A DNA stretch of 64,000 bases from Synechococcus sp. WH 8020. GTDB taxonomy: Bacteria; Cyanobacteriota; Cyanobacteriia; PCC-6307; Cyanobiaceae. Numbering within the stretch: position 1 is the stretch's first letter; the number at the start of each line of letters is the position of its first letter. The notes under the pieces are model-generated. The model was not told the origin of the DNA. It did not search any database and saw only the letters and a program-made list of their open reading frames with translations. The stretch spans positions 2,362,890 through 2,426,889 of the forward strand of contig NZ_CP011941.1 of the NCBI RefSeq assembly GCF_001040845.1, read 5' to 3'. The position numbers and the translations under genes are program-made. This document shows positions 37,263 to 45,894 of this stretch, piece after piece.

Positions 37263-38702
37263 ATGACTAAAAGCAATATTTCAATCCGCAGACGTCTCGG
37301 ATATTCATTGGTAGGCCTCTTTACGATTAGTTTTGGGATCTTATTAATTGCTACTGACCAAATCATAAAACGTGATCGCTTGCAGCGACATGAGCGATTA
37401 GTGATGGCAACTGCCATGGCAATCAAAAATGAATTTGATGACGTAAAGCAGACACCGGGTAGTCAAGATGAGACTCTCGACACTCAACGTTATAGACAGA
37501 TTTTGAATAATTTTTCAGCGACTCGTGTATTGGTATGGTTGAGTCGACCGACGAAGGACCCTCTATTCCCTAATACGGCTCCTGTTCAACAGTTTTTTGG
37601 TAGCCCAAAACTCTTAGAAGCAGCAGGTGTCAATGCTTCTGGAATGCAAAAACCTAGAAGCTTTGTGTTTGATGGGCAAACCTATTTCACGTGCTCTATG
37701 CCTTTACCAGGTAACCAGGGAGTACTACGATTCCTCGAAGATGTAGGCGTGAGCCCTGCGGGACGTCAAGAGAATTTGATCTTCTTACTTGTCGTTTGGA
37801 TCTTTGCTGTGGCCATTGCCACTGTCCTAATCCGGAGATTGTTAACCAGCTCTTTGCTGCCTTTAACCAAGCTTGAATCCGTTATGGACGACATGAGTCT
37901 TCGGGCGTCTGGGCTTGTTTCAGACAAAAGGGTGCCCATTGAGTCTCAACCATCTGAACTTCAAGGGATTGTGAAATCCTACAATGGGCTTGCGGATCGT
38001 TTGCAAGAATCTTGGAGCAATCAATTGTTATTTATACGTGCGGTTAGCCATGAATTGATCACTCCGCTCACCTTGATTAATAGTTCTGCAAGACGCCTTG
38101 ATCGACATTTGACAGATCTTTCAGAGTCTGATCGTAAACTTCTTGCTTCTATTCGAAAGGAAGTTTGGGATGCTGATCATTTGGTTCGAGATTTAGTTGA
38201 TTTAGCGCGAAGTGAATCAGGTAGTCTCAAACTTAAACTGAGTTCAGTAAAGGCAATAGATGTCATTGCTGATCTATCTGCAGAACTTAAACCATTGCCT
38301 TGGGGAGATCGAGTTCTAACGCCTTCTCCAGAGGATTTGAGTATGGTTGATACTGTACTGATTTCTGTTAATTCGGCCCGCTTGCGTCAATGCATTATCA
38401 ATGTTTTGGAAAATGCTTCAAAATATTCTCCTGGCGATACACCTATAGAGTTGTCGATCACCTCTGATGATTGTAATATTTGTTTTGATGTAAAGGATCA
38501 TGGGCCTGGCATCTCTCAGGAGGATCAAAGGACAATATTTAAGCCTTTTCAACGTGGTAAAAGTGATTTAGCCGATGTTCCAGGAGGCGGAATTGGACTG
38601 GCCTTGGTTCATCAAATTGTAAGGCTTATGAATGGCAGCATCTTTATCTTGTCTTCTGGCAAAAGCGGGACGATCATGCGCTTTGAATTTCCTATTGAGT
38701 AA
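37263..38702 (+). CDS. Membrane sensor histidine kinase
   Basis: A 479-residue kinase. One helix is near residues 12-32, then a sensor region of about 140 residues, and a second helix near 170-190. A HAMP-like linker follows (LLPLTKLESVMDDMS). The phospho-acceptor His263 is in AVSHELITPLTLI. The ATPase domain has the N box in NVLENASKYS, DHGPGIS and GGGIGLALV. The sensor region is not recognised. It lies 137 bases downstream of the haloperoxidase gene, shares its A+T-rich composition and is upstream of an AraC regulator and a receiver protein, so it may govern the island. Confidence 0.92.
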   Translation: MTKSNISIRRRLGYSLVGLFTISFGILLIATDQIIKRDRLQRHERLVMATAMAIKNEFDDVKQTPGSQDETLDTQRYRQILNNFSATRVLVWLSRPTKDPLFPNTAPVQQFFGSPKLLEAAGVNASGMQKPRSFVFDGQTYFTCSMPLPGNQGVLRFLEDVGVSPAGRQENLIFLLVVWIFAVAIATVLIRRLLTSSLLPLTKLESVMDDMSLRASGLVSDKRVPIESQPSELQGIVKSYNGLADRLQESWSNQLLFIRAVSHELITPLTLINSSARRLDRHLTDLSESDRKLLASIRKEVWDADHLVRDLVDLARSESGSLKLKLSSVKAIDVIADLSAELKPLPWGDRVLTPSPEDLSMVDTVLISVNSARLRQCIINVLENASKYSPGDTPIELSITSDDCNICFDVKDHGPGISQEDQRTIFKPFQRGKSDLADVPGGGIGLALVHQIVRLMNGSIFILSSGKSGTIMRFEFPIE

Positions 38703-39060
38703 CCAATAGAGTTGTGATTTGTGTGTTGGCCCCAGTCACTTCTCTGATTGATGATATTGAGCCTATTGAATTGTGACTAATATCAACTTTGTTCGCTTGG
38801 GGCTTCATGAATACTGAAGAAATATTTGTGCGTTTATTCTTTTTCTTTTAATGCTCCGTTGATAATCTTTGCTTACTTATGGTTTCGATGAGTTCGCTCA
38901 TTTTAGATAATATACGGCCACTTGGGCCCCTTTCTTGCTTTTTTGATCAATGCGTTTTGTGCATATCTTCTTTATAGAGGGGGCCATTCAAGCGACATCT
39001 CTACCCCTGCTTGATGAAAAAGGGGTATTATAATTTAGAAAGAAAGTGTCTGGAGGCATC
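38703..39060 (+). other. Gene-free stretch between the kinase and AraC genes
   Basis: About 360 A+T-rich bases with no convincing coding frame. The downstream end holds a promoter-like TATAAT and an inverted repeat, listed separately. The rest shows no tRNA or obvious repeat. Confidence 0.5.
39002..39034 (+). promoter_or_regulatory. Candidate promoter and operator of the AraC-type gene
   Basis: TACCCCT (39002-39008) and AGGGGTA (39021-39027) form a perfect 7-bp inverted repeat, immediately followed by a perfect TATAAT (39029-39034). No good -35 lies at 17 bases, which fits an activator-dependent promoter with the repeat as operator. A GGAGG at 39052-39056 then precedes the start codon. Confidence 0.5.
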
Positions 39061-39990
39061 GTGAAACTTGAGGTCGATCAATGCCTTTCTGCATGGGTTG
39101 CTAGCATTGATCCCCGTTTTCAGTCTGAAGTTGATGATACAACGCTTGAAGTTGCAGGGTCTGAGTATCTAGGAACTAATTTATCGATTGTCAAAGTTAG
39201 CTCTAAAGGGTCTGTAAAAAGTATTCTTGCTCGAAATCCCCAAGATCTTTTTTCTTTTGGCATTTCTGATGTTGGCCTTTTTAGGGGTATGGCGGGTAAT
39301 CGTGAGATTTTCTCAAATCCTCAGCGTCTTGCTTTTATTCTTCTTCCTGGAGAATCAATAAAACTTGCTCCAGCAGCGGAGTTTTTTTCTGGTTATATTT
39401 TTCATATAAAGTCAGAATATTTGTTATCTGAATCTATCAAGCATGGCACGCAGCTGCCTAGTCTTCTTACTCTTCATGACGCTATCCCTGGGCATGAGCA
39501 ACTTGTATTGGCTTGCGCTAATCAGTTGTTGAAGTTCTTCGCCCTTGGGGATGAGGTCGGTAGCCTTCGAGTTCTTCAGCCACTTGAAGAATCAATTGTA
39601 TCGCTATTGGCCACATTGATTAGTGTTGAGCCAGATGTGCTTGTTGGCGGAAAGCAGGCTCAATCGCAGCCAAGTTATGTGCAGATTGCACTTTCTTACA
39701 TGGAGAACAATATTAGTGAAAATATTACTCTTTCTGATCTCTGCATCGCCTGTAGTGTCTCTGGTCGCACTTTGCAGGTTGCTTTTCAGGCCGTTATGAG
39801 TCGCACACCTTTGCAAGTACTGCAGGAATTAAGACTTAATAGGTTGAGAGATAAGATTATTAATGGAATGGATATATCCTCTGCCTGCGAAGAGGTTGGA
39901 CTCCAGCATAGCGGCCGTATTTCGGCTAAATATAAGCAATTGTTTGGTGAGTTGCCTAGAAACACCCGTTCTCGACGCACTCGCTCTTGA
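39061..39990 (+). CDS. AraC-family transcriptional regulator
   Basis: A 309-residue protein. The C-terminal 100 residues are an AraC DNA-binding domain: the first helix-turn-helix is around ENITLSDLCIACSVSGRTLQVAFQ, shown here only partly, and the PLQVLQELRLNRL linker helix follows. The second HTH is ISSACEEVGLQHSGRISAKYKQLFG in part, with standard spacing. The N-terminal 200 residues resemble the cupin-like sensor of the family but are diverged. I use GTG 39061 because GGAGG lies four bases upstream. A GTG at 39046 is also in frame. Located downstream of the haloperoxidase and kinase genes, it may control them. Confidence 0.87.
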   Translation: MKLEVDQCLSAWVASIDPRFQSEVDDTTLEVAGSEYLGTNLSIVKVSSKGSVKSILARNPQDLFSFGISDVGLFRGMAGNREIFSNPQRLAFILLPGESIKLAPAAEFFSGYIFHIKSEYLLSESIKHGTQLPSLLTLHDAIPGHEQLVLACANQLLKFFALGDEVGSLRVLQPLEESIVSLLATLISVEPDVLVGGKQAQSQPSYVQIALSYMENNISENITLSDLCIACSVSGRTLQVAFQAVMSRTPLQVLQELRLNRLRDKIINGMDISSACEEVGLQHSGRISAKYKQLFGELPRNTRSRRTRS

Positions 39991-40108
39991 AACTTGATTG
40001 ACTATGCGAAGCATTGACAACCCTCTCGCTTGTCTGAATGATATGTGTTTTGTGCTAATTGATATGTCGACTGAATATCAGCTTGTGGTCCTTTTGTGTT
40101 AGTGTTGG

Positions 40109-40129
40109 AAAATGCCTTAAATGCATTTT
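40109..40129 (+). terminator. Weak terminator-like hairpin after the AraC gene
   Basis: AAAATGC and GCATTTT pair across a 7-base loop and are followed by TATTTTTG. The stem is A+T-rich and weak, and it lies about 120 bases after the stop, so the terminator function is only possible. Confidence 0.3.
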
Positions 40130-40144
40130 TATTTTTGAACATAA

Positions 40145-40172
40145 TTGACTTGTGTTAATGAGTAGTTAGGAT
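40145..40172 (+). promoter_or_regulatory. Candidate promoter of the response regulator gene
   Basis: TTGACT at 40145-40150 is followed after 16 bases by TAGGAT (40167-40172). This would give a leader of about 95 bases before the receiver gene. The match is moderate and no operator is evident. Confidence 0.35.
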
Positions 40173-40273
40173 AAAATTATTGGAGAATCAGCTGCCTTTT
40201 GCCAAGTTGGTAGTGTGACCTACGTCCCGGGTTGCTTCTCTGTGATTCAATTCGTTTAACGAAAGCTGCGCTA

Positions 40274-40642
40274 ATGACTACGATTCCCCTTCTTGTTGTT
40301 GATGATGATCCTCGTATCCGATCAGCCCTGCAGGTTGAATTGGATGAGTTAGGCATCACTTCTTGCTTTTTTGAAAATGCCTTTGATCTGATCGACTATG
40401 CCTCTGCTAATCCATCGGCTGGTATTTTCGTGGATTTGCTTTTGCCTCAGATGAATGGCATTGATTGTGTTAAACGCTTAAGGTTGCTTGGGTATAAAGG
40501 TTGTGTATTTGTCTGTACAAGTCTTTGTGATACTGACATCAAGAAGCAGGCTCTCGATGCTGGCGCAACCGATTACTTTGTGAAATCTGATCTGTTTAAT
40601 GATCTCGAGAAGATTGTTTCAAGTTGTTTTGCAAAGGCGTAA
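40274..40642 (+). CDS. Single-domain response regulator (receiver only)
   Basis: A 122-residue CheY-like protein with no output domain. The acidic pocket is D10-D11-D12, the phospho-acceptor is Asp54 in FVDLLLPQMNG, Thr82 is in VCTSL, and Lys104 is in FVKSD. I use ATG 40274, because the longer frame from 40232 adds an unconserved N terminus. It lies on the same strand as the haloperoxidase, kinase and AraC genes and shares their composition. As it cannot bind DNA, it may relay phosphate or act by protein contact. The kinase is the obvious partner, by inference. Confidence 0.9.
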   Translation: MTTIPLLVVDDDPRIRSALQVELDELGITSCFFENAFDLIDYASANPSAGIFVDLLLPQMNGIDCVKRLRLLGYKGCVFVCTSLCDTDIKKQALDAGATDYFVKSDLFNDLEKIVSSCFAKA

Positions 40643-41175
40643 GTTGTTGATGGGAGTGATCGTGGTAGCGCGAGCTTTTTATCGTTGATAATGCTTTTAT
40701 GTGCGTTTTTGCCTGCTTATTGTTGGCTATTTATCCTCAAGTCCTATTGCGTTGTTGGTAAATATTTGTCATTGCTCCATCTCTCCATGCCGATTTTTGC
40801 TTCTTTTGGATTGCCAGGAAAATGGGCCAGTTTGTGGTTGTCTCGTCAGGGTTTTCTTTTTGTCAAGTCTTGATGTATGGGGCTTAAGTTGGTGATGAGT
40901 GCTTGCTGCTGAGGCTTTATGGCTCGACCTCTGGATGAGAGTTCGCGGTTGGATTCTCTTGGTTACGTGTTTTGTTTGGATGTAGCGGCGAGTCTTGCGA
41001 TGAAGTGTCCTTGAAGGTTAGAAGCTTTGAGGATGCCAATGATTGTGTAATCTTTTCCATTCATTGTGGTAATTATCTTGTCCGAGCTTGCAATAAGTTG
41101 GCTCTAAGTGCGATTGCAATGGTGAAGTCTTGTTCATGCATTGCCTCTGATTTTTGTTAGGAGTGTTTGATTGCT
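40643..41175. other. Gene-free stretch at the right edge of the island
   Basis: About 530 bases with only short, unconvincing frames on either strand. Composition is intermediate between the A+T-rich island and the core genome. It may hold decayed gene remnants or a non-coding RNA, but I cannot support either. I see no tRNA and no direct repeats that would mark an attachment site. Confidence 0.5.
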
Positions 41176-41919
41176 GTGTTTCATATGTTTCAACAATCGA
41201 TGTGGCGTTCTTTCCGGAAAATTGCTTTCACCATGCCTGCATTGATTACACCGCTTGGGTTTCAGGTCGCCTTTTGGTCGGCTTCACCAGCTCTTGCATC
41301 AGTAAGGGTCTGTAATGGCACGTTATTGGAAATTCAGGTTCTGGAAAGCGTCACCACATCCAGCGATCGCTTTCGCTTCTCGCTTGGATTGCTAGCGGAA
41401 GCTCCTTCCAAAGCGGCCGCGATGGCGCTTCTCAATCAGCGGCTTGATCGGGCGCGCCAAGAGCTGGGACCCTTCGTTCTTGATGCCTTGAGCATTCCCG
41501 CTCCACGCAGCTATTCCTATGGAAGTGGCAGTTCCTCCAGTCCCAAGCTGGAGAGAGCCACGACGCGTATTGGTGGTGAAGTGAGCCGCGACAATTACGA
41601 TGCGCTGATTCAATTGGCGGGTCGCCTCCCTGGAGTGCGCCTCCAAGGCATGACATCACTGGCCTCCAGCAGCGGCGGTGCGGCCTTGGATGATCAGTTG
41701 CTGAAACGGGCCTTGAACAAAGGGCGTCGCCGCGCGAACGACACTGCGAGCGCCTTGGGGTTGGGCCGCGTGGACCTCCTGCGAATCAACCAACGCAGTG
41801 GTGTTGTGCGGCCAGTCGCCTATGCAGAGGCAAGGATGTCTAAGCCAGCGTTTCGCTCAGACGAGGCCCCCAAACCCCAGCGATCCCTCACGCTTGGTTT
41901 GGATTATTGCCTGCGCTGA
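41176..41919 (+). CDS. SIMPL-domain (DUF541) exported protein
   Basis: About 247 residues. An N-terminal signal peptide ends near SASPALA. The rest fits the SIMPL family: periplasmic, built of repeated alpha/beta units, with function poorly known. A Ser-rich loop (YSYGSGSSSS) interrupts the middle, and LLKRALNKGRRRANDTASALGLG is the conserved family helix. AGGAG at 41159-41163 supports a start close by. GTG 41176 is chosen, with TTG 41167 and ATG 41185 as alternatives. Base composition returns to that of the core genome. Confidence 0.78.
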   Translation: MFHMFQQSMWRSFRKIAFTMPALITPLGFQVAFWSASPALASVRVCNGTLLEIQVLESVTTSSDRFRFSLGLLAEAPSKAAAMALLNQRLDRARQELGPFVLDALSIPAPRSYSYGSGSSSSPKLERATTRIGGEVSRDNYDALIQLAGRLPGVRLQGMTSLASSSGGAALDDQLLKRALNKGRRRANDTASALGLGRVDLLRINQRSGVVRPVAYAEARMSKPAFRSDEAPKPQRSLTLGLDYCLR

Positions 41920-41958
41920 TGGTGGTGGACACACTCAAGTGGTGTTGTTTGTGCCCGC

Positions 41959-43146
41959 ATGCCCAATCGCCGCCTCTGGTTGGTCAGCTTGCTGTTTGTG
42001 GCCTGGCTGATCTGGGCAGAGACCAGTTTTCAGTTTTATGACCATGCGCTTGGCCGTGATCTGCAGCTCTCGGCGAGTCGGGTCTCCTTGATCGCTGGAA
42101 GCTTCCTGGTTCCCTATGGCTTGCTGCAGATTCCCGTCGGGCGGCTGCTCGACCAGGGTCGAGTTGATCGCTGGATCTGGATTGCCGCCTTGATGGCCTC
42201 CGGGTTCAGTCTGACCTTTGCGTTCAGTACCGATCTTGTTGGGCTGATGCTCAGCCGTATGGGAACAGGGGTTGCCTGTGCTGTGGCCTTTCCTGCATCG
42301 GCCTTGTTGGCACGTCGCGCCTTGCCGCAGAACAGATTTGCCTTGGCGATGGGCCTCACCGATAGCTTGCTTGGTTGGGGTGCTGTCTTTGCTGCTCTGA
42401 TTCCGCTGGTGTTTCCGTGGACGGTTTGGCGCCAGTTGGTGGTCTTTCAAGCTCTTTTTCTGGCCGTGATGGTGGTGGTGCCTGTGATGGTCCTTGGCCG
42501 CGGTTTGCCATCTCCTGAGCCCCATAAGGATGGACGCCTGGTCAGCACTGTGCACTGGGACCGCGCTGGTGTTGGCACGGTGATCAAGGCTTGTTTGATG
42601 TACGCCTGGGGTGGTGGTTTTGTGTTTGGTTTGGCCCAGTACGGGCTGATTTCAGGATTGCGTGTTTGGGGTGCTGAGCGCACGCAGTGGATGTCCCTGA
42701 CGATGTCGTTTGGGATCGGAACTGGGATGGTGTTGGCTGGTTGGATTGGTAGTCGCTCAAGCCGCCGCGGGCTGGTGTTGCTCATGGGCACCGGCATGAG
42801 TGTGTTGGCGTTGATCGCTTTGCTCCAGCTTCCCAATCAAGCGGGAGGCCTGTTGTTGCTGGCAGCGCTTGGCCTCGGTCTTGGGCTTGGGTCCTCGGTC
42901 CTAGCGTTCCCCATTGCCGAAGACGCAGCACCTCCAGGTCAAACCGCCCTCACCGTGGCCATCGTGAATACCACTGGCACCGTGACGGGCGGGGTGATGT
43001 CGATCGTGTCGGGGTTGATCCTTGAGGCCTCAGGACCGGGTGACCTCAGTCCGGTCCTTATGGTTTATGGCCTCTTTGGCCTCTTTGGCGTCGCGGTCGC
43101 GGCTTGGATTCAGTTCAGCAGCGTGCCTGCTCATTCAGCAGCTTGA
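41959..43146 (+). CDS. Major facilitator superfamily transporter
   Basis: A 395-residue protein with twelve predicted helices. A typical MFS motif A-like loop is VGRLLDQGRVDR between helices 2 and 3, and a second, weaker copy is GSRSSRRG after helix 8. The substrate is unknown. It starts 40 bases after the SIMPL gene. Its last 16 bases overlap the end of the convergent BCCT gene. Confidence 0.87.
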   Translation: MPNRRLWLVSLLFVAWLIWAETSFQFYDHALGRDLQLSASRVSLIAGSFLVPYGLLQIPVGRLLDQGRVDRWIWIAALMASGFSLTFAFSTDLVGLMLSRMGTGVACAVAFPASALLARRALPQNRFALAMGLTDSLLGWGAVFAALIPLVFPWTVWRQLVVFQALFLAVMVVVPVMVLGRGLPSPEPHKDGRLVSTVHWDRAGVGTVIKACLMYAWGGGFVFGLAQYGLISGLRVWGAERTQWMSLTMSFGIGTGMVLAGWIGSRSSRRGLVLLMGTGMSVLALIALLQLPNQAGGLLLLAALGLGLGLGSSVLAFPIAEDAAPPGQTALTVAIVNTTGTVTGGVMSIVSGLILEASGPGDLSPVLMVYGLFGLFGVAVAAWIQFSSVPAHSAA

Positions 43147-44687
43147 CCGCTGCGTTGCCATTCCTTGAAAGCGAGTCTTGGAGCGCTCCACAGCGTGAAC
43201 AACACCAGTGGTGTGACAGGCACTGCTGTGATCACGATGAAGGCTTGGAGGGCATCAATGGAGGTGCTGTCCCCTAAGCCCGTTCCGATTCTCAACAACA
43301 CCAAGGTGAGGCTGCCGATCATCAAGGCCCAGAACAACCTCAACCTCTGCGATGGCTCATTGCGTCCGCTCACCACCATGGCGGCGGCATAACTCATCGA
43401 ATCGGCACTTGTGCACATGAACAGCACCACCAACAGAAGCCCGACTGGGATAAGCAAGCCTGAGAGGGGAAGGGCACTCAGGATCGCAAGCAAGGCAGCA
43501 GCAGCCCCGTTTTGCGCCAGTGCATCACTGATGCCTGACCCTGCGAGTTCCAGGTTCATTCCAGTTCCACCAAGCAAGGTGAACCAGAGATTGGTCACGA
43601 TCGGGCAGAGGATGGCTACCGCGAGAACAAGTTCACGGATGCTGCGGCCGCGGCTCACTCCCGCCGTGAACAGCCCCATGAGTGGCGCATAGCCCAAAAA
43701 CCAGCCCCAGTAGAAAACAGTCCAGCTGTTCAACCAGGGTTCAGTGACGTCAGATCGCGGCATCAAGGCCATTTGAGGCAGATGCAGCAAGTAGGTCCAA
43801 AAACCGCTGAAAAAATGCTGGATCAGCCAGAGGCCAGGACCGAGGATCAGCAACCCGGCCCCTAATACGAGCGTGAGCCATACATTGAGCTCCGACAGCC
43901 ACTTAATCCCTTTTTGGATTCCACTCACGGTGGATGTGGCAAAGACTGCAGTCAGCAGAACCACCACCAGGGACTGAAGTCCGGCACTATCGCTCAGCCA
44001 TGGGAGTTGTCCTGCCGCATTACTGAGTTGAAGCGACAGGAAACCAAGCGGGCCAACCGTGCCTGCGATCGCCGCAACAACCGACAGGCCATCGGCAAGA
44101 TCTCCAATCGGACCATTCACCCAACCCTTTGGAAGGATGTTGACGAGGAGAGTGCGAGGCCGCAGCGGTTCGCCGCGTTGTTCCAAAATGGAAAAGGTAA
44201 TCGTGGTGGTGGTGGCCACGAGCGCCCAGGCGAGAAAGCCCCAGTGCAGAAAGCTCACGGCTAGAGCCGGATCAACAGCTGCCGCTGTGCTTCCCACCAC
44301 TCCCTCAAAGACAGGGGAGGGGGTTTGGAAGTGGTAGAGCGGCTCCGCTGCAGACCAGAACACGCCGCCGCCCGCGAGCAGGGTGCAAATCAAGACGGCA
44401 CACCAATCGAAAAATTTCAGACTGGGCTTTGCTGTTGCTCCCCCAAGCCGAAGTTTCCCGACCGGACTGATGGCAATGGCAAGGGCGATCAGGAACAGCA
44501 GCATCACCATCCATTGCCAGAGCCCCCCGAGCGAGTGGCTGACGATGGTTTTGCCGGTTTCCGTGAAGTGCTTCGCTAACGCCAGATCGATGGCGGAGAC
44601 AAGCAGAAAAACCAGCAGCGGAATGGCACCAACCCAAAGGGGTGGTTGGCTCAAAGACGAGCGGACGGGGGTGGGGGATTCAGACAA
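43131..44687 (-). CDS. BCCT-family (betaine/choline/carnitine-type) transporter
   Basis: About 518 residues with twelve membrane helices. The family's conserved Trp-rich region is WTVFYWGWFLGYAPLMGLF followed by SRGRSIRELV. Substrates in the family are quaternary-amine osmolytes or related zwitterions, taken up with Na+ or H+. The start is uncertain. TTG 44687 avoids a long overlap with the upstream gene, and the frame is open further. It ends the methyltransferase-dehydrogenase-oxidase operon, so its substrate is probably linked to that pathway. Confidence 0.88.
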   Translation of the reverse strand: MSESPTPVRSSLSQPPLWVGAIPLLVFLLVSAIDLALAKHFTETGKTIVSHSLGGLWQWMVMLLFLIALAIAISPVGKLRLGGATAKPSLKFFDWCAVLICTLLAGGGVFWSAAEPLYHFQTPSPVFEGVVGSTAAAVDPALAVSFLHWGFLAWALVATTTTITFSILEQRGEPLRPRTLLVNILPKGWVNGPIGDLADGLSVVAAIAGTVGPLGFLSLQLSNAAGQLPWLSDSAGLQSLVVVLLTAVFATSTVSGIQKGIKWLSELNVWLTLVLGAGLLILGPGLWLIQHFFSGFWTYLLHLPQMALMPRSDVTEPWLNSWTVFYWGWFLGYAPLMGLFTAGVSRGRSIRELVLAVAILCPIVTNLWFTLLGGTGMNLELAGSGISDALAQNGAAAALLAILSALPLSGLLIPVGLLLVVLFMCTSADSMSYAAAMVVSGRNEPSQRLRLFWALMIGSLTLVLLRIGTGLGDSTSIDALQAFIVITAVPVTPLVLFTLWSAPRLAFKEWQRSGQAAE

Positions 44688-44706
44688 AGGTCGTATCAGT
44701 AAAGAT

Positions 44707-45894
44707 TCAGGCGCGGACGGCGTCGCGTTGATGGCTCCAGCAGGAGATGTCTGCAGCGGGTTGTTCGCCGCTGGCAAGACGGGCCAGCGAATCACCAATC
44801 AGCGGCGCAAATTTGAACGATTGGCCGGATCCACCGGCAAACAGGCTCAGTTTGGGGCTGAGCCGGTCCAACACGAAATTCACATCGCTGGTCATGGAGT
44901 AAGGGCTCATCACCGTTTCCACCCGCTCTTGCACGCCGTCCAGTTCGTTGAACAGGAAGGTATCCAGGAGCTCCAGGAGGCGGGCCGGCGCTTCGGTGCA
45001 CATGGCATTGGGTTCGGCGACGCGGAGCTCCTGGGGAGACCAGTCGATCCCGGCTTTGATGCGAGGACGCCCGTCAGCGGTGGTGCTGAGGGAGGGGAAG
45101 CCGTAATAGAGGCCTCCGTCATCGCCGCGCTCCTGTTGGAAACAAAACCACTGGGGGTAACGGCTGGCGAGAGCTGGATCCACGGTGTAATGGGCCCAGA
45201 GCATCGGCCAGATTTCAAGCTTTGGAGCAAGTCCTAATGGGGCCAGTAGGAGTTGACTCCAGATGCCGCAGGCCACAACAACATGCCCTGCATTGATGTG
45301 ATGACCGTCTTCGAGGGTGACGCCGCCGCCATCAGCATCAATGCTGCTAACAGGACTGTGTTCAATGACCTGATGGCCTGCATGACGGGCGGTACGAACC
45401 CAATGGGCAATAACTTTGTCGCTGCGGACGGCACCAGCGGTGGGTTCGAATAATCCGGTGAAATGGGCCTTGGGTTTCAGCGGGAAGCGCTCTGCGATCT
45501 GAGCGGCATTCAGGGCTTCGTAGGGAATGCCCTGATCATCCATTACCTTGCGAGCTCCGGGGATCGATCCTTCGATCGTCTCCTCATCCCAGCTTTCTCC
45601 GTAAAAAAGAAGCCCATGGGTGTCACGCAAAATTTCCCCGGCATGGGTCTCCTCTTCCCGCCAAAGGCGATTTGCTTCTTGGGCGAGACGGCAGAGCACC
45701 GGGTCGGAATACATCTCCCGGAACATTCGGGTCTCGCCGAAGCTGCTGGCTCGTGCGTGGGCCAGCGTTTTGCCTTCAAGAAGAATCACGTCGCTGATTC
45801 CTCGGCGCGCGAGTGATGCGGCACAGCTGAGGCCGGCCATGCCGCCTCCGATGATCACCACTGCTGCGCTGGCGGGGAGAGAGGTGGATGTCAT
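44707..45894 (-). CDS. Sarcosine-oxidase-like FAD-dependent amine oxidoreductase
   Basis: A 395-residue protein with the dinucleotide motif IIGGGMAGLSCAASLARRG at the N terminus. The C-terminal part has AGGSGQSFKFAPLIG, the equivalent of the SGHGFKF flavin-site segment of monomeric sarcosine oxidase and N-methyltryptophan oxidase. The position of the cysteine that binds FAD covalently in those enzymes is Ser330 (SPYSMTSD), so FAD would be non-covalent. It probably oxidises a secondary or N-methyl amino acid. The start overlaps the upstream dehydrogenase stop (ATGA). Confidence 0.85.
   Translation of the reverse strand: MTSTSLPASAAVVIIGGGMAGLSCAASLARRGISDVILLEGKTLAHARASSFGETRMFREMYSDPVLCRLAQEANRLWREEETHAGEILRDTHGLLFYGESWDEETIEGSIPGARKVMDDQGIPYEALNAAQIAERFPLKPKAHFTGLFEPTAGAVRSDKVIAHWVRTARHAGHQVIEHSPVSSIDADGGGVTLEDGHHINAGHVVVACGIWSQLLLAPLGLAPKLEIWPMLWAHYTVDPALASRYPQWFCFQQERGDDGGLYYGFPSLSTTADGRPRIKAGIDWSPQELRVAEPNAMCTEAPARLLELLDTFLFNELDGVQERVETVMSPYSMTSDVNFVLDRLSPKLSLFAGGSGQSFKFAPLIGDSLARLASGEQPAADISCWSHQRDAVRA

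Noticed and set aside
40972-41160. 62-codon frame in the island-edge gap
   Set aside because: Cys- and Ser-rich, no good ribosome site or start, and no known family. The neighbouring 40685-40873 frame was rejected for the same reasons.
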